A DNA stretch of 64,000 nucleotides, taken from NCBI GenBank assembly GCA_021740385.1, contig JAIOZY010000001.1:1-64000 (forward strand), given 5' to 3'. The notes beneath the pieces were generated by a model, which had not been told where the DNA came from, made no database searches, and saw nothing but the letters and a program-made list of their open reading frames with translations. Every line of letters begins with the position of its first letter. Within the stretch, counting starts at the first letter, position 1. The translations under genes and the position numbers were made by a program. This DNA is from Prolixibacteraceae bacterium. GTDB lineage: Bacteria > Bacteroidota > Bacteroidia > Bacteroidales > Prolixibacteraceae. This document shows, in pieces, positions 45,167 through 54,326 of this stretch.

Positions 45167-46498
45167 ATGAAGTATCTAATTCTTTTATTGTGTTTTGTTT
45201 TAATTCAACCTTTGTATGCAAGGAAAGTTGAAAAAGAGAAAATTTTAAAAGTTGTTAAAACAGTTTTGAAAGAAAAGGGAAAAGATTCACAAAAGGTCAA
45301 GGAACTTATCCCCCTTGGATTGAAAAGTGATACCACTATATACGTTGCAGCATTAAAAGATAGTGGTTTTATAATTATTTCAGCCGATTATTCTGCTCCC
45401 CCTGTTCTGGGAAATACTTTTTATGGCGAGTATAACCCGGAAGTAATGCCTCCCGGATTACTTTATTTGATCGAAAAATACCAGTATTCTATTGGTGTAT
45501 TGCGTGATCAAAAAATTGGACCTACTGATGTTATCGAAAAAATGTGGAATGAATTTCTGCAAGACGATGGCTCATCCTCCATGAAAAGTGGAAAAATAGT
45601 TTCAACATCTACTGTTAGTTCAATGACTAAAACTGAGTGGGGACAAAGTAATGGTTATAATATGTATTGTCCCGATGGATGCCTGGCCGGGTGTACAGCT
45701 GTAGCTATGGCGCAAATCCTTTATTATTGGAACATAAGTGTCGCCCCAACCGGCAGCCATACTTTTGATGGGCAAACAGCAAATTTTGGCAACACACAGT
45801 ACTGTTGGAGAAACATGGCACAACTCATTTCCAATAGTGCGAACGCCTTGTTGATATTTCACGCGGGTGTATCCTGTAACACGACTTATGGAAGCGGTGG
45901 TTCTTATTCCGGTACAGTCAGGGCTACAACCGGATTCAATAATTACTGGGGAATGAATGCCAGTTATTATTTAAGGTTTTTGACTTTTAATTGGGAAGAC
46001 AGGATGATTGCAGAATTGGTAGCAGGCCGTCCTATACTTTATGGGGGAGGAAGATTTGAAGGATTTGATTATATTGGGCATAATTGGGTTATTGATGGTT
46101 ATGATCCTGACCAGGGATTTTGGTGTAACTGGGGATGGGAAGGTTACAATAACGGGTATTTTAACCTTGGTAATTTTGATCCTCCGGGTAATGCAGGGCC
46201 TTATAACGATACTGAAGATGCAATTTTTGGAATATACCCGGATAATATATACAACCCGGGTATTATCACGGGTCCTTCTACCCTAACCAGCACTGGTGCA
46301 ACATATACTATTTCAGATCCCCCTTCGTGTGCTGCCGTTTCCTGGATTTTTAGTTCAAATATTGAGAGTTATTACGGGGGAGACGATTATATTGCATTAA
46401 GAGCAACTGAGAGTGGAACAGGCTGGATTGAAGCTTTTTATGATGATTGTGGAAATGTAGTTGAACTTCCACGCATATATGTAACCTTGAGTTATTAG
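45167..46498 (+). CDS. Secreted C10-family cysteine peptidase without sorting tail
   Basis: 443 aa. Signal peptide at residues 1-18. A propeptide (about 20-150; VEKEKILKVVKTVLKEKG, FIIISADYSAPPVLG) is followed by the catalytic domain with Cys176 in LAGCTAVAMAQILYYW and His305 in IGHNWVIDGYD, then CNWGWEG at 320-326. The last 80 residues (ITGPSTLTSTGATYTISD) form an Ig-like domain, and there is no T9SS tail, so it is probably periplasmic or type-IX independent. C10 peptidases (SpeB, Bfp) are made as zymogens with inhibitors encoded nearby. A lipoprotein gene lies 22 bp downstream. Cys-rich loops (GCLAGC) are unusual. Confidence 0.88.
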   Translation: MKYLILLLCFVLIQPLYARKVEKEKILKVVKTVLKEKGKDSQKVKELIPLGLKSDTTIYVAALKDSGFIIISADYSAPPVLGNTFYGEYNPEVMPPGLLYLIEKYQYSIGVLRDQKIGPTDVIEKMWNEFLQDDGSSSMKSGKIVSTSTVSSMTKTEWGQSNGYNMYCPDGCLAGCTAVAMAQILYYWNISVAPTGSHTFDGQTANFGNTQYCWRNMAQLISNSANALLIFHAGVSCNTTYGSGGSYSGTVRATTGFNNYWGMNASYYLRFLTFNWEDRMIAELVAGRPILYGGGRFEGFDYIGHNWVIDGYDPDQGFWCNWGWEGYNNGYFNLGNFDPPGNAGPYNDTEDAIFGIYPDNIYNPGIITGPSTLTSTGATYTISDPPSCAAVSWIFSSNIESYYGGDDYIALRATESGTGWIEAFYDDCGNVVELPRIYVTLSY

Positions 46499-46520
46499 CA
46501 ATAATTAAAATCAACTTGTT

Positions 46521-47054
46521 ATGAGAAAGAAGGATTCATTATACATAGGATTGGCTGTAGCTATAACTTTTTTAGTTACTGCCTGTGGTGATAACAATTA
46601 TGATACAGCGCCAGGCCTTACCATTACAAAAACACGGGCCGACTATTTCGAGAATGTTTGTGTTGGAATGTACCCCGATAGTGAGATTTGGCATAGTCCA
46701 TCTTACGGTACTTTTGAAACCAAGGAAAACTGGTTTGACCTTACCGATACTACTTATTTGCGCAGGCTAAGGCTTATCGACGGTTATGTTCTGGCTGGGG
46801 AAATTAATAATTACGGGAAAGCCGCTTTTTTAAGCTTAACCATTAAGCAGTGGTTAGAGATGGAATATGAATTGAACAGCCTTGCGATCCCCCGTGATAC
46901 TGTATATAAATATTTACTCGATACCGATCCTTTTACGGAATACTATTACGACAGCAACCGGCCTCGTAAATATGAAATGAGCGATACAGCCGAAATAAAC
47001 GACATAATCAGGAACGGTGAACTGGATAAGTATTTTACAGCCCTGCATAAATAA
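46521..47054 (+). CDS. Lipoprotein paired with a C10 peptidase
   Basis: 177 aa. The lipobox LVTAC gives Cys22, followed by GDNNYD. The mature part is acidic and aromatic (ENWFDLTDTTYLRRLRL, FTEYYYDSNRPRKYEM) with no recognised domain. It is 22 bp downstream of the peptidase gene on the same strand, so it is likely co-transcribed. Bfp-type C10 peptidases of Bacteroides have neighbouring inhibitors; this protein is a positional candidate but shows no visible similarity to the Spi/propeptide fold. Confidence 0.6.
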   Translation: MRKKDSLYIGLAVAITFLVTACGDNNYDTAPGLTITKTRADYFENVCVGMYPDSEIWHSPSYGTFETKENWFDLTDTTYLRRLRLIDGYVLAGEINNYGKAAFLSLTIKQWLEMEYELNSLAIPRDTVYKYLLDTDPFTEYYYDSNRPRKYEMSDTAEINDIIRNGELDKYFTALHK

Positions 47055-47119
47055 GAACTGCTAATGATTATTCTATAAGTAACAGGTTTTTTTCGATCCC
47101 TTTTGTTATGCTCCAGGAA

Positions 47120-47350
47120 TCAAACTCGTAGTTGTACCCGGTTGTTGTAATTGCCATGTTTAATGGTTATTTTCCGGTAGTTTCCTTCAGCAAGGTGTTT
47201 GTCTTCACCTTCAACCCATTTAAAGAAGTGCCCCTGCCCTGAGAATTTTCCCGATGCAATATCTTTAATCCAGATGCCCAGTATTCCCAGTCCAATAATA
47301 GCCAGCAGAATAGGGAATAGCCTGTTTTCAAGAAAAGATATTTGTTCCAT
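47120..47350 (-). CDS. Small membrane protein (hypothetical)
   Basis: 76 aa from the ATG at 47350. One transmembrane segment (LFPILLAIIGLGILGIWI) is followed by a soluble tail with GKFSGQGHFFKWVEGEDKHLAE. It lies 15 bp downstream of the MTA/SAH deaminase gene on the same strand, so is likely co-transcribed. No family known. Confidence 0.5.
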   Translation of the reverse strand: MEQISFLENRLFPILLAIIGLGILGIWIKDIASGKFSGQGHFFKWVEGEDKHLAEGNYRKITIKHGNYNNRVQLRV

Positions 47351-47365
47351 AATGATTTTTTGAAA

Positions 47366-48622
47366 TTATCTTCTTACAAGATTAAAAGCTGCCTGTGCCG
47401 CTTTCTCCATAATTTCTTCTTCTCCGGGAACTTTTCTGTTTTCCATCAATACTTTTCCATCGCAAATAACGGTATCAACCACATTACCATTTGCCGAATA
47501 AACCAGGTTTGAAATGAGGTTAAAATTCGGGGTCATTTCGGGCACGTTCAGATTTACCAGGCTCAGGTCGGCCAGGTAGCCTTCTTCAATTTTTCCGGCT
47601 TTTATACCTGTTACGGTTTCAACGGTTTCGGTGGCAATGGCAAAGGTTTCTTCGGCGCTCCACATTGTGGGGTCGTTCCAGGCAACTTTACCGGTAAGGG
47701 CTGCCAGTTTCATGGTTTCGTACATGTCGAGGTTATTACCCGAGCAGGTGCCATCGGTACCGAGGCAAACGGTAACACCGGCTTTTTTCAAATCGGCAGA
47801 CCGGAACTTGTTACCCGATGCCAGTTTCAGGTTCGAAGCGGGGTTGTGCACCACCTGGCAACCGTTGTCGGCCAGTATTTTTATTTCGTCGTCGTCGAGG
47901 TACAGGCAGTGGGCAAGGCTCAGGTTTGGCCCCAGCAACCCGTCTTTTTTGAGGTAATGCACCGGTCGCATGCCAAAATTTTTAAGGGCATCTTCAACTT
48001 CGCCTTTGGTTTCGGAAAGGTGGGTGTGAATGTTCAACCCGTTGTGGCGTGCAAAATCGGCTACCCATTTTAGCAGGTCGGCCGAAACGGTGTAAATGGC
48101 GTGTGGACCCAGTGCATAATTGATGCGGTCGGAGTAGCCTGCCATCTTTTCAAGTTGCGACTGCACCGTTTTCTTGTAGTTTTCAACCATGTCGGGCTTG
48201 CCAAAATCGAAACCGGCGTGGGTTATCATACAGCGTATGCCCATTTCATCAACGGCATTGGCTGTGGCCGGGAAGTGATGGTACATATCGACCATTGTAG
48301 TGGTGCCGGTTTTTATCATTTCGAGGCAGGCCAGTTTGGCACCCCAGTAAACATCTTCCTCGGTAAGTTTGGCTTCAAGCGGCCAAATTTTTTCTTCGAG
48401 CCAGGGCATGAGCGGCATGTCGTCGGCATAGCCCCGCATGAGGGTCATGGCCGCGTGGGTGTGGCCGTTGAACATGCCGGGGACAACGGCTTTGCGGGTG
48501 CCGTCAATCACTTTGTCAACCGGTGTATCTATATGTTCTTCTATGCGTGTAATTTTATTTCCTTCAATTAGAATATCTTTCTTCGAGTGATCTGTTTCGG
48601 TGTTTTTGATAAGTATCCGCAT
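47366..48622 (-). CDS. mtaD: 5-methylthioadenosine/S-adenosylhomocysteine deaminase (amidohydrolase)
   Basis: 418 aa. It deaminates MTA or SAH to the inosyl form. The metal ligands of the amidohydrolase fold are His54/His56 in NGHTHAAMTLMRG, His201 in HTHLSET with Glu204, and Asp290 in LGTDGTCSGN. PHAIYTVS at 173-180 is the SAH/MTA-deaminase substrate loop, and DMYHHFPATANAV is a further match. Length fits (410-430 aa). Some homologues use other aminopurines or triazines, so substrate is likely but not proven. It is divergent (55 bp) from an operon whose last gene has the SAH-hydrolase fold, which supports a SAH-related role. Confidence 0.85.
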   Translation of the reverse strand: MRILIKNTETDHSKKDILIEGNKITRIEEHIDTPVDKVIDGTRKAVVPGMFNGHTHAAMTLMRGYADDMPLMPWLEEKIWPLEAKLTEEDVYWGAKLACLEMIKTGTTTMVDMYHHFPATANAVDEMGIRCMITHAGFDFGKPDMVENYKKTVQSQLEKMAGYSDRINYALGPHAIYTVSADLLKWVADFARHNGLNIHTHLSETKGEVEDALKNFGMRPVHYLKKDGLLGPNLSLAHCLYLDDDEIKILADNGCQVVHNPASNLKLASGNKFRSADLKKAGVTVCLGTDGTCSGNNLDMYETMKLAALTGKVAWNDPTMWSAEETFAIATETVETVTGIKAGKIEEGYLADLSLVNLNVPEMTPNFNLISNLVYSANGNVVDTVICDGKVLMENRKVPGEEEIMEKAAQAAFNLVRR

Positions 48623-48677
48623 GATTTTTTTAAATTTATCCTCAAATATCGCTTATTCTGACAATTTATTTAAACCT

Positions 48678-49418
48678 ATGAGCAAAATTATTTCCATTCA
48701 CTCGTACCGGGGGGGTACCGGAAAATCGAATATCGCTGCCAATATTGCCTGGACCTTAATGATGAAGGGGAAGCGTGTGGCTGTGGTCGATACCGATATT
48801 CAATCGCCCGGCATACATGTCATTTTTAACGTTAAGCAGGATGCCCGCTCTTACTCGCTGAACGATTTTTTGTGGCGGAAATGCAAGATTGAAGAGGCCG
48901 CCGTAGAAATAAAAGGGGCCGGGGAGGGTGCTTTGTTCCTTGTCCCGTCAAGTACCAATGCCGGCGATATTGCCCGTATTATTAACGACGGTTACAATGT
49001 CGACCTGCTGAGCGAAGGCTTTGAGCGCTTGTGCAGCGAACTGGCGCTTGATTTTTTGCTGATTGACACGCACCCCGGCTTGAACGAGGAAACGCTTTTA
49101 TCGATTGCCGTTTCCGATAAACTGTTTTTAATTATGCGCCCCGACCAGCAGGACTTCGAGGGTTCATCGATTACGCTCAGGGTTGCTTCGAGGCTTCAGG
49201 TGGAAGAAATTTCTGTCATTGTAAATAAAATGCCGGCTTTGGTCGATGCAGCTGCTTTTCAGAAGTTGGTCGAAGCGGAATTCGGGCTGCCGGTTGAGGC
49301 CATCATACCGCACAACGAAGAACTGATGGTGCTGGGCAGCAAGACTATTTTTTGTAAACAGTTTCCCGGCAACGAAATTTCAACCCTGTTTGAAAAAATT
49401 GTTGATCGGTTAATCTAA
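48678..49418 (+). CDS. MinD/ParA-like ATPase of a three-gene operon
   Basis: 246 aa from the ATG at 48678, chosen because the Walker A region starts right there (MSKIISIHSYRGGTGKSNIA). The deviant Walker A has Arg11 where ParA/MinD normally have the signature Lys, with Lys16 kept. Switch I has VVDTDIQSPGIHV, and Walker B is FLLIDTHPGLNEET. It lacks an evident C-terminal amphipathic membrane helix. Family knowledge: such ATPases dimerise on ATP and position or load partner complexes. Here it precedes a HAMP-bearing membrane protein (1-bp overlap) and a SAH-hydrolase-fold protein, an arrangement I do not recognise. Confidence 0.85.
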   Translation: MSKIISIHSYRGGTGKSNIAANIAWTLMMKGKRVAVVDTDIQSPGIHVIFNVKQDARSYSLNDFLWRKCKIEEAAVEIKGAGEGALFLVPSSTNAGDIARIINDGYNVDLLSEGFERLCSELALDFLLIDTHPGLNEETLLSIAVSDKLFLIMRPDQQDFEGSSITLRVASRLQVEEISVIVNKMPALVDAAAFQKLVEAEFGLPVEAIIPHNEELMVLGSKTIFCKQFPGNEISTLFEKIVDRLI

Positions 49419-50527
49419 TGTCTGCAAACATGAATTCAGAAAAAAGAATAAAACCGTTTTTCCGTACTTTCATGCTGATCCTTTTTGGGGCGTTGGCTTA
49501 TGGCGCATTTAACAAACTTTTTCAAAATATAATTTTTCCCGGTGCCGATTTTATTGCTTTCAGACCACAACTAATAATTCCGGTTATTGTTAGCCTGATG
49601 GCCGGACCTTTGGCAGGAGGCGCTATCGGCTTATTTGGCAATTTTTTTGGCGATTTGCTCTCAGGTTTTGGTTTTCAGTTCTGGCACTGGTCGCTGGCTA
49701 ATTTCCTAATCGGGTTTATGCCGGGCATGGTGCGGTGGATGGGCGTGAAATCAATCAGGCGTGTCAACGAATTTGCCCTGGTATTGTTGTTTGTTTTTAT
49801 TGGGAATGCCCTTGGCCTTTTCGAGGGATTTATGGTACACCTGCTGCTGGGCAACGGGGGAAACATAAAAGATGTGTTGTATTCGTGGTACTTGCCTGCG
49901 CTGATCTCTAACAGTTACCTGCTTTTTCTTTTCATGCCCCCTTTTCTCATTCTGTTTCAGTATTTGAAATTAAATATCGAAACCAAAAGCATGTTCTTTG
50001 TAATTCTTTTTTCACTGGTTATTGTATCGCTCATTTCAATTTTGATTATTGGTTTTGGCTACCATAACCTTAACTATGCAATTGATCGTGAGTGGATGCC
50101 TGAAAAACAGATTTTTATGCAAAACATGATCACGGATATTTTTCGCTGGCTGGGTGTATTGTTAATCTGCATCGTTATACTGGGTAGTGCAATTGGTTAC
50201 TATTTTTCACGAAAATATATGCAGCCTATTCATGATCTGGCAAAAGCTTCGGATAAAGTAAAACAGGGTAACTGGGCCGAAGCCGATAAAATATCTATCG
50301 AAAAGGGAAGCAGCGAAATGGTAAATCTTGTTACTTTATTCAACAACATGGCCAGTAACGTACAAAAACGTGAAGAAAAAATGAGTAACGTAATCAGGGA
50401 ATTGCAACTGAAGGTTGATAAGGAAAAAGAGGATGAACTGTACCGGGAGATAACCGAAACAGATTTCTTTAAAAAGCTGGAAAAAAAATCGAAAGTGCTG
50501 CGTGATAAACGTAAAAACGAAAAGTAA
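49418..50527 (+). CDS. Membrane protein with ECF-S-like region, HAMP domain and coiled coil
   Basis: 369 aa. About seven membrane segments lie in residues 14-262 (FMLILFGALAYGAF, QLIIPVIVSLMAGPLAGGAI, GLFGNFFGDLLSG, ALVLLFVFIGNALGLF, ISNSYLLFLFMPPFLILF, FFVILFSLVIVSLISILI, RWLGVLLICIVILGSAIGYY). The first block resembles substrate-binding (S) components of ECF transporters or 5TM receptor regions. A HAMP domain (about 263-318) and a long charged coiled coil follow, with no kinase or methyl-accepting domain. It may relay a membrane signal or anchor the ATPase. It overlaps the ATPase gene by 1 bp; the next gene starts 1 bp after its stop. Confidence 0.7.
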   Translation: MSANMNSEKRIKPFFRTFMLILFGALAYGAFNKLFQNIIFPGADFIAFRPQLIIPVIVSLMAGPLAGGAIGLFGNFFGDLLSGFGFQFWHWSLANFLIGFMPGMVRWMGVKSIRRVNEFALVLLFVFIGNALGLFEGFMVHLLLGNGGNIKDVLYSWYLPALISNSYLLFLFMPPFLILFQYLKLNIETKSMFFVILFSLVIVSLISILIIGFGYHNLNYAIDREWMPEKQIFMQNMITDIFRWLGVLLICIVILGSAIGYYFSRKYMQPIHDLAKASDKVKQGNWAEADKISIEKGSSEMVNLVTLFNNMASNVQKREEKMSNVIRELQLKVDKEKEDELYREITETDFFKKLEKKSKVLRDKRKNEK

Positions 50528-50528
50528 A

Positions 50529-53018
50529 ATGGCAAAAAAGAACATCAAAAATGTATTGGACGACCTTATTCGGGAAGAAGGCCGTGAACGGAAGCCTGAA
50601 AAGAAAAACGACCGGATTATGGCGCTCGATATTCCGGTTACTTTTTCAGGTAATGATACAGCAAAAGTTAACCTGGACCCCGTGGTTATTTTCGACGGCA
50701 TTGAAACCATTGTAGGCCATTTGCTCGATAAAATAAGGGAATCGTGCTTTTGGGGGCAGTCCGATGTGTCGGTTTCGGTGAATGTAGAGCGTACTGTTTG
50801 CCCGCAGTTGTACAACTACGGTGTTTCCCGTATTGTTTTTTACTCACCGGTTGAGAACATGGAAGGGTTGCCGGCCTATTACGATCAAATAGTTAACCAT
50901 TTACGATACATTTTTAATGCGCTTCAAAGCCCGTCGATAATTCGTGATTTTTTTGATAATGAAAAGGTGTCTGATGATAATAACGCGGCATTGTTGTTCC
51001 CTTTTAACCGCGAAGCTGCCGGCGACAAAACAGGATTGCACTACCTGGTTGAAAAATTGCACGGAGGGCATTTTATGCGCATTACAGCAGAAGAACTCGG
51101 CCATGCACGGTTAAACCTCAGGCGGATAAACCACCGCATTATTTCCAATATTGAACTGATTGATGACTTTTTCAACATCCGGGTTGAGGCATCGACTATA
51201 CACGCGGCCTGTGTTCAGCAAAGCTTCGAAAATAAGCGGATGTTTAAAGATGCCGGTTTACAGCTCGCCACCCTCATCCGGTTTCTGAAAAAGGCCGGAT
51301 ACAGCCACCTGGCCGAAATGACGGTAAACTGGCCAGTCGAAGTGGCCACGGATTTGCTAATGAAAACCAATAATCACTGGTATGGCAGTATTTGCCGCAC
51401 GCTGCTCGTGTTGTCCGATTCAACTACGGTGCATTTACTTAACGAGGGAAAAACAATTGAAACGACATACAGGCACACGAAAATTTTCATTTCACTTACA
51501 CAACGAAGCCGGAATTTGCAGCTCGATTTACAAGAGAAGGTGAAAATTTTGCCCCTTGAAAATTACCTGGAGGCAATGCCCACATTGAAAAAAGCAGCCG
51601 ACAGGCACCGGGGTTCGCTATCGAAAACCCACCTTATACTGATACACCATTTTACGGGAGAAACGCTGGGCGTGTTAGGTGCGCTCGATCGCATGGGGGT
51701 TGCCTGTACCGATACACTTTGGGTGAAATATGCCGGCAATGTACCGCCCAAATACATGGAGACAATACTTGCGCTGCCCGGGGCACTTTTTCGCTTTTAC
51801 GGGGTGCGGCCGCTCGATAATCAAAAAATGCAATCGGGCTTTTGCCTTAGCGATCGGTACTCGCCCATTGATTATTTTACGGCCCTTCAGGGACAGTTAA
51901 AATCGGGGGATTTTGATTTTTTCGATGCCATGCAAACGATGGGGATGCACCTTTTCCTTAATGCTGTTGCCAATGGCGAAGACGATATGAAAGTACTGAT
52001 TGCCGAAGATGGTGGTTACCTTGCACCGCTGGTAAACTTACTGGCCCTGGAGGGTAAAACGGTTGGCGATGTTTTTCAGCAATTTGGGTACGAAAATAAA
52101 AAGCTGCCGGCAGCTGGTTTGTCTCAGCCGTTTAAAAGCTGGATTGCACCCCGTTTTGCCGGGAGTGTTGAGCATACCCGTAACGGTTACGATGCCCTGG
52201 CCGAAGTTGAAAACCGCTTTTCGAAACTGGCTTTCCCGGCTTGCTCACTGGCGGTTTCGAAGTTTAAGGTTTACGATGAATCGCTCGAAGTGGCATATTC
52301 GTGCCTGAATGCCATTGAAAACATCATGAACGGGCAGGGCTTCGTGTTCAATAACCGCAGGTGCCTGGTAATGGGTTCGCTCGGGGCTATTGGCATACAA
52401 ACCATGAAAATACTGGTGAACAGGGTTGGGTCGGCTAATTTAACCGGGATTGACATAAAAGCAGAAACTGAAAATCATCGAGAGTGGCCTCAGTTTATTT
52501 CTCCTGATGAACTGCCCGAAAAAATAAAATACAATACCGACCTTGTTTTTGGCGTGGTGGGCAAATCGGTATTAAGTAAAGAATTTTTCGAAGATTTGAC
52601 CCTGAATACAACGTGCCGCGAGATTTTCCTCGCCAGCGGGTCGACCAAGCGCTTTGAATTCAGCGATTTTCAAAACTGGGTGGCTTCATTAACAACATCA
52701 AGCAAACCAACCATAGGGGGCGTGCCGGTAAAAGCAGTCTTGAGCAATATAGAGGATCCGCAAACCGCTGTTTTACAGGGAACCGTGTTCAGCATTGAAT
52801 TTAAAGAAAGGATGGCGGGGAAACGGGTCGATTATTACATGCTGAGCAACCTGATGCCCGTAAACTTCCAGTACTATGGCGTTCCGCGCGAAACAATGGA
52901 CCGGGTAATGTCGGAATTTGTTTCTCTTGTGAAGGTAATTGCAACCGAAAAAGAATTACCCCCAAAGTTACTTGCCCTCGATCATGCTATCGACATTGAC
53001 GGGAAATTATTAAAGTAA
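50529..53018 (+). CDS. S-adenosylhomocysteine-hydrolase-like protein, long N-terminal extension
   Basis: 829 aa from ATG 50529. The C-terminal half resembles SAH hydrolase: IAEDGGYLAPLVN (near 500), AYSCLNAIENIM, the NAD-binding Rossmann motif MGSLGAIGIQ (613-622), DLVFGVVGKSVLSKEFF, and the C-terminal PVNFQYYGVPRETMDR (about 777-792), like the PVNF...GxPxEVMD segment of SAHH. True SAHHs are about 430-490 aa and bind NAD at GxGxxG; here it is GSLGAIG. The 400-residue N-terminal part has no recognised domain. It could be a nucleosidase, an NAD-dependent sensor or a regulatory paralogue. It is the last gene of the MinD-like/HAMP operon, a partner set unlike normal ahcY contexts. Confidence 0.65.
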   Translation: MAKKNIKNVLDDLIREEGRERKPEKKNDRIMALDIPVTFSGNDTAKVNLDPVVIFDGIETIVGHLLDKIRESCFWGQSDVSVSVNVERTVCPQLYNYGVSRIVFYSPVENMEGLPAYYDQIVNHLRYIFNALQSPSIIRDFFDNEKVSDDNNAALLFPFNREAAGDKTGLHYLVEKLHGGHFMRITAEELGHARLNLRRINHRIISNIELIDDFFNIRVEASTIHAACVQQSFENKRMFKDAGLQLATLIRFLKKAGYSHLAEMTVNWPVEVATDLLMKTNNHWYGSICRTLLVLSDSTTVHLLNEGKTIETTYRHTKIFISLTQRSRNLQLDLQEKVKILPLENYLEAMPTLKKAADRHRGSLSKTHLILIHHFTGETLGVLGALDRMGVACTDTLWVKYAGNVPPKYMETILALPGALFRFYGVRPLDNQKMQSGFCLSDRYSPIDYFTALQGQLKSGDFDFFDAMQTMGMHLFLNAVANGEDDMKVLIAEDGGYLAPLVNLLALEGKTVGDVFQQFGYENKKLPAAGLSQPFKSWIAPRFAGSVEHTRNGYDALAEVENRFSKLAFPACSLAVSKFKVYDESLEVAYSCLNAIENIMNGQGFVFNNRRCLVMGSLGAIGIQTMKILVNRVGSANLTGIDIKAETENHREWPQFISPDELPEKIKYNTDLVFGVVGKSVLSKEFFEDLTLNTTCREIFLASGSTKRFEFSDFQNWVASLTTSSKPTIGGVPVKAVLSNIEDPQTAVLQGTVFSIEFKERMAGKRVDYYMLSNLMPVNFQYYGVPRETMDRVMSEFVSLVKVIATEKELPPKLLALDHAIDIDGKLLK

Positions 53019-53110
53019 AAAAGAGATCAGTTTTTTACTCAATCTTTTTTGTTCATTTGTCTGTTTCGGCGATAAAAGAAATGACCAGGGGTTTATCCTT
53101 TGGTTTGATT

Positions 53111-53965
53111 TCAGTGACAATAAATGGGAAATTTTTCATTGAAATATTTTTCAGGATTGTTTTTTTCAATTGAGTAAACAAGTATTCGTTGTGCCTTCCT
53201 GGCCATGGGAAATAAGTGTGCTATTTTGTAAGCAATTTGAGTGCCTTTATCCAGTTTCTTCAGTTCTTCATTCGAGGTGAATAAAATCTCCCTGATGAAT
53301 TTTATTTCAGGATTCAGTTCGGAAAACTTTTCCGGGTTATCGATCCCCCAAAATTCCTTAACACCGGTTTTTTTCATTGAGGGGTGATGCTTCACATTTC
53401 TGGCAGTTAGCTTACTGTATGCATCAAATATCAGGGAGTACGGGCCAATTCTTTTTTTCAGGGAAGAAAGAAGGATTTTAATTTCATCTTCTTTCAGGTA
53501 CATGAATAAGCCTTCGGCTATTACCAGGTTGTTTTCATTGTTGGCGGGTATTTTCTCAATCCAGCCCGGTTGGGTTACCGATGAGGGGATAAGGTGGTAG
53601 TTTTCGGTTTCGGGGAAGAATTCGCGGCGGATAGTAATAACGTCTTCATAATCTACATCATACCAATCGGTCTTTGGGCTGTTGATCCGGTTATATCGGC
53701 TGTCGAGCCCGCAGCCAAGATGCAGTACAACGCAATGGTCAATGTTCTTCAAATATTCAATTACAAAATTGTCGAAAAGTTTTGCCCGCAGGCACATCAT
53801 GGTGTTGGTTTTGGCCGGTATTTTCAGCCTGCTGAAATCGTAATCGATTTTTTCAACAATTTCAGCAGCCTTTTCATCCACAAGAAGCGGTATTTTTTTT
53901 CTGCTTTCGATGGCCTTCCCGTAAAGGGGTATTAATAAGGTTTCTTTTTCTTTTTCAAGGTGCAT
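53111..53965 (-). CDS. LCMT-family SAM-dependent methyltransferase
   Basis: 284 aa. It matches leucine carboxyl methyltransferase/PPM1-like enzymes: RAKLFDNFVIEYLKN (55-75 region), VVLHLGCGLDSRYNRI (SAM site), WYDVDYEDVITIRREFF, and NNLVIAEGLFMYLKEDEI. Bacterial members methylate small carboxylates (polyketide and tetracenomycin-type enzymes are relatives) and their substrates are usually unknown. It is close to a SAH deaminase and a SAH-hydrolase-like gene but on the opposite strand, so a shared role in methylation by-products is only a guess. Confidence 0.8.
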   Translation of the reverse strand: MHLEKEKETLLIPLYGKAIESRKKIPLLVDEKAAEIVEKIDYDFSRLKIPAKTNTMMCLRAKLFDNFVIEYLKNIDHCVVLHLGCGLDSRYNRINSPKTDWYDVDYEDVITIRREFFPETENYHLIPSSVTQPGWIEKIPANNENNLVIAEGLFMYLKEDEIKILLSSLKKRIGPYSLIFDAYSKLTARNVKHHPSMKKTGVKEFWGIDNPEKFSELNPEIKFIREILFTSNEELKKLDKGTQIAYKIAHLFPMARKAQRILVYSIEKNNPEKYFNEKFPIYCH

Positions 53966-54103
53966 TTTTCAATATTTAAGTAGTGTATTCCAGTTGTTTG
54001 TGCGTAAAATTATTTCTTTAATTTATTATTGAATGGAAATTTGAACCAAAACCTGAAATTATTAAAAAAAGCAATTTTTCTTGGTGTCTTACTGATATAA
54101 TTA

Positions 54104-54193
54104 TTACACAGAGGACCACAGAGCAGTCACCGAGAACCACGGAGAAAAATTCCGCTGTAGTTCTCCGTGTATTCTCTGAGGTCCTCCGTGTAA
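54104..54193. repeat. Palindromic ACACAGAGGACC element
   Basis: TTACACAGAGGACC...GGTCCTCCGTGTAA with an inner GAGAACCACGGAG/CTCCGTGTATTCTC stem (loop AAAAATTCC). It is in the 361-bp gap between methyltransferase and deacylase genes. It is another high-copy-looking Bacteroidota palindrome; the rest of the gap is AT-rich. Confidence 0.75.
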
Positions 54194-54326
54194 CAAAAAA
54201 TTTCCCAACCTTCTGATAAAAATAGATTAACCTTTTTCGTCCGTAATAGTATCACTTAGAAGTCATAAAAACAATTGTATACTATTGCTTTCTATTGCAT
54301 TCAATTGTCCCCTTTTTTCTTTTGAA

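Noticed and set aside
48600-48677. Upstream in-frame extension of the MinD-like ATPase
   Set aside because: It would overlap the divergent deaminase gene and place 26 unrelated residues before the conserved N-terminal MSKIISI strand.
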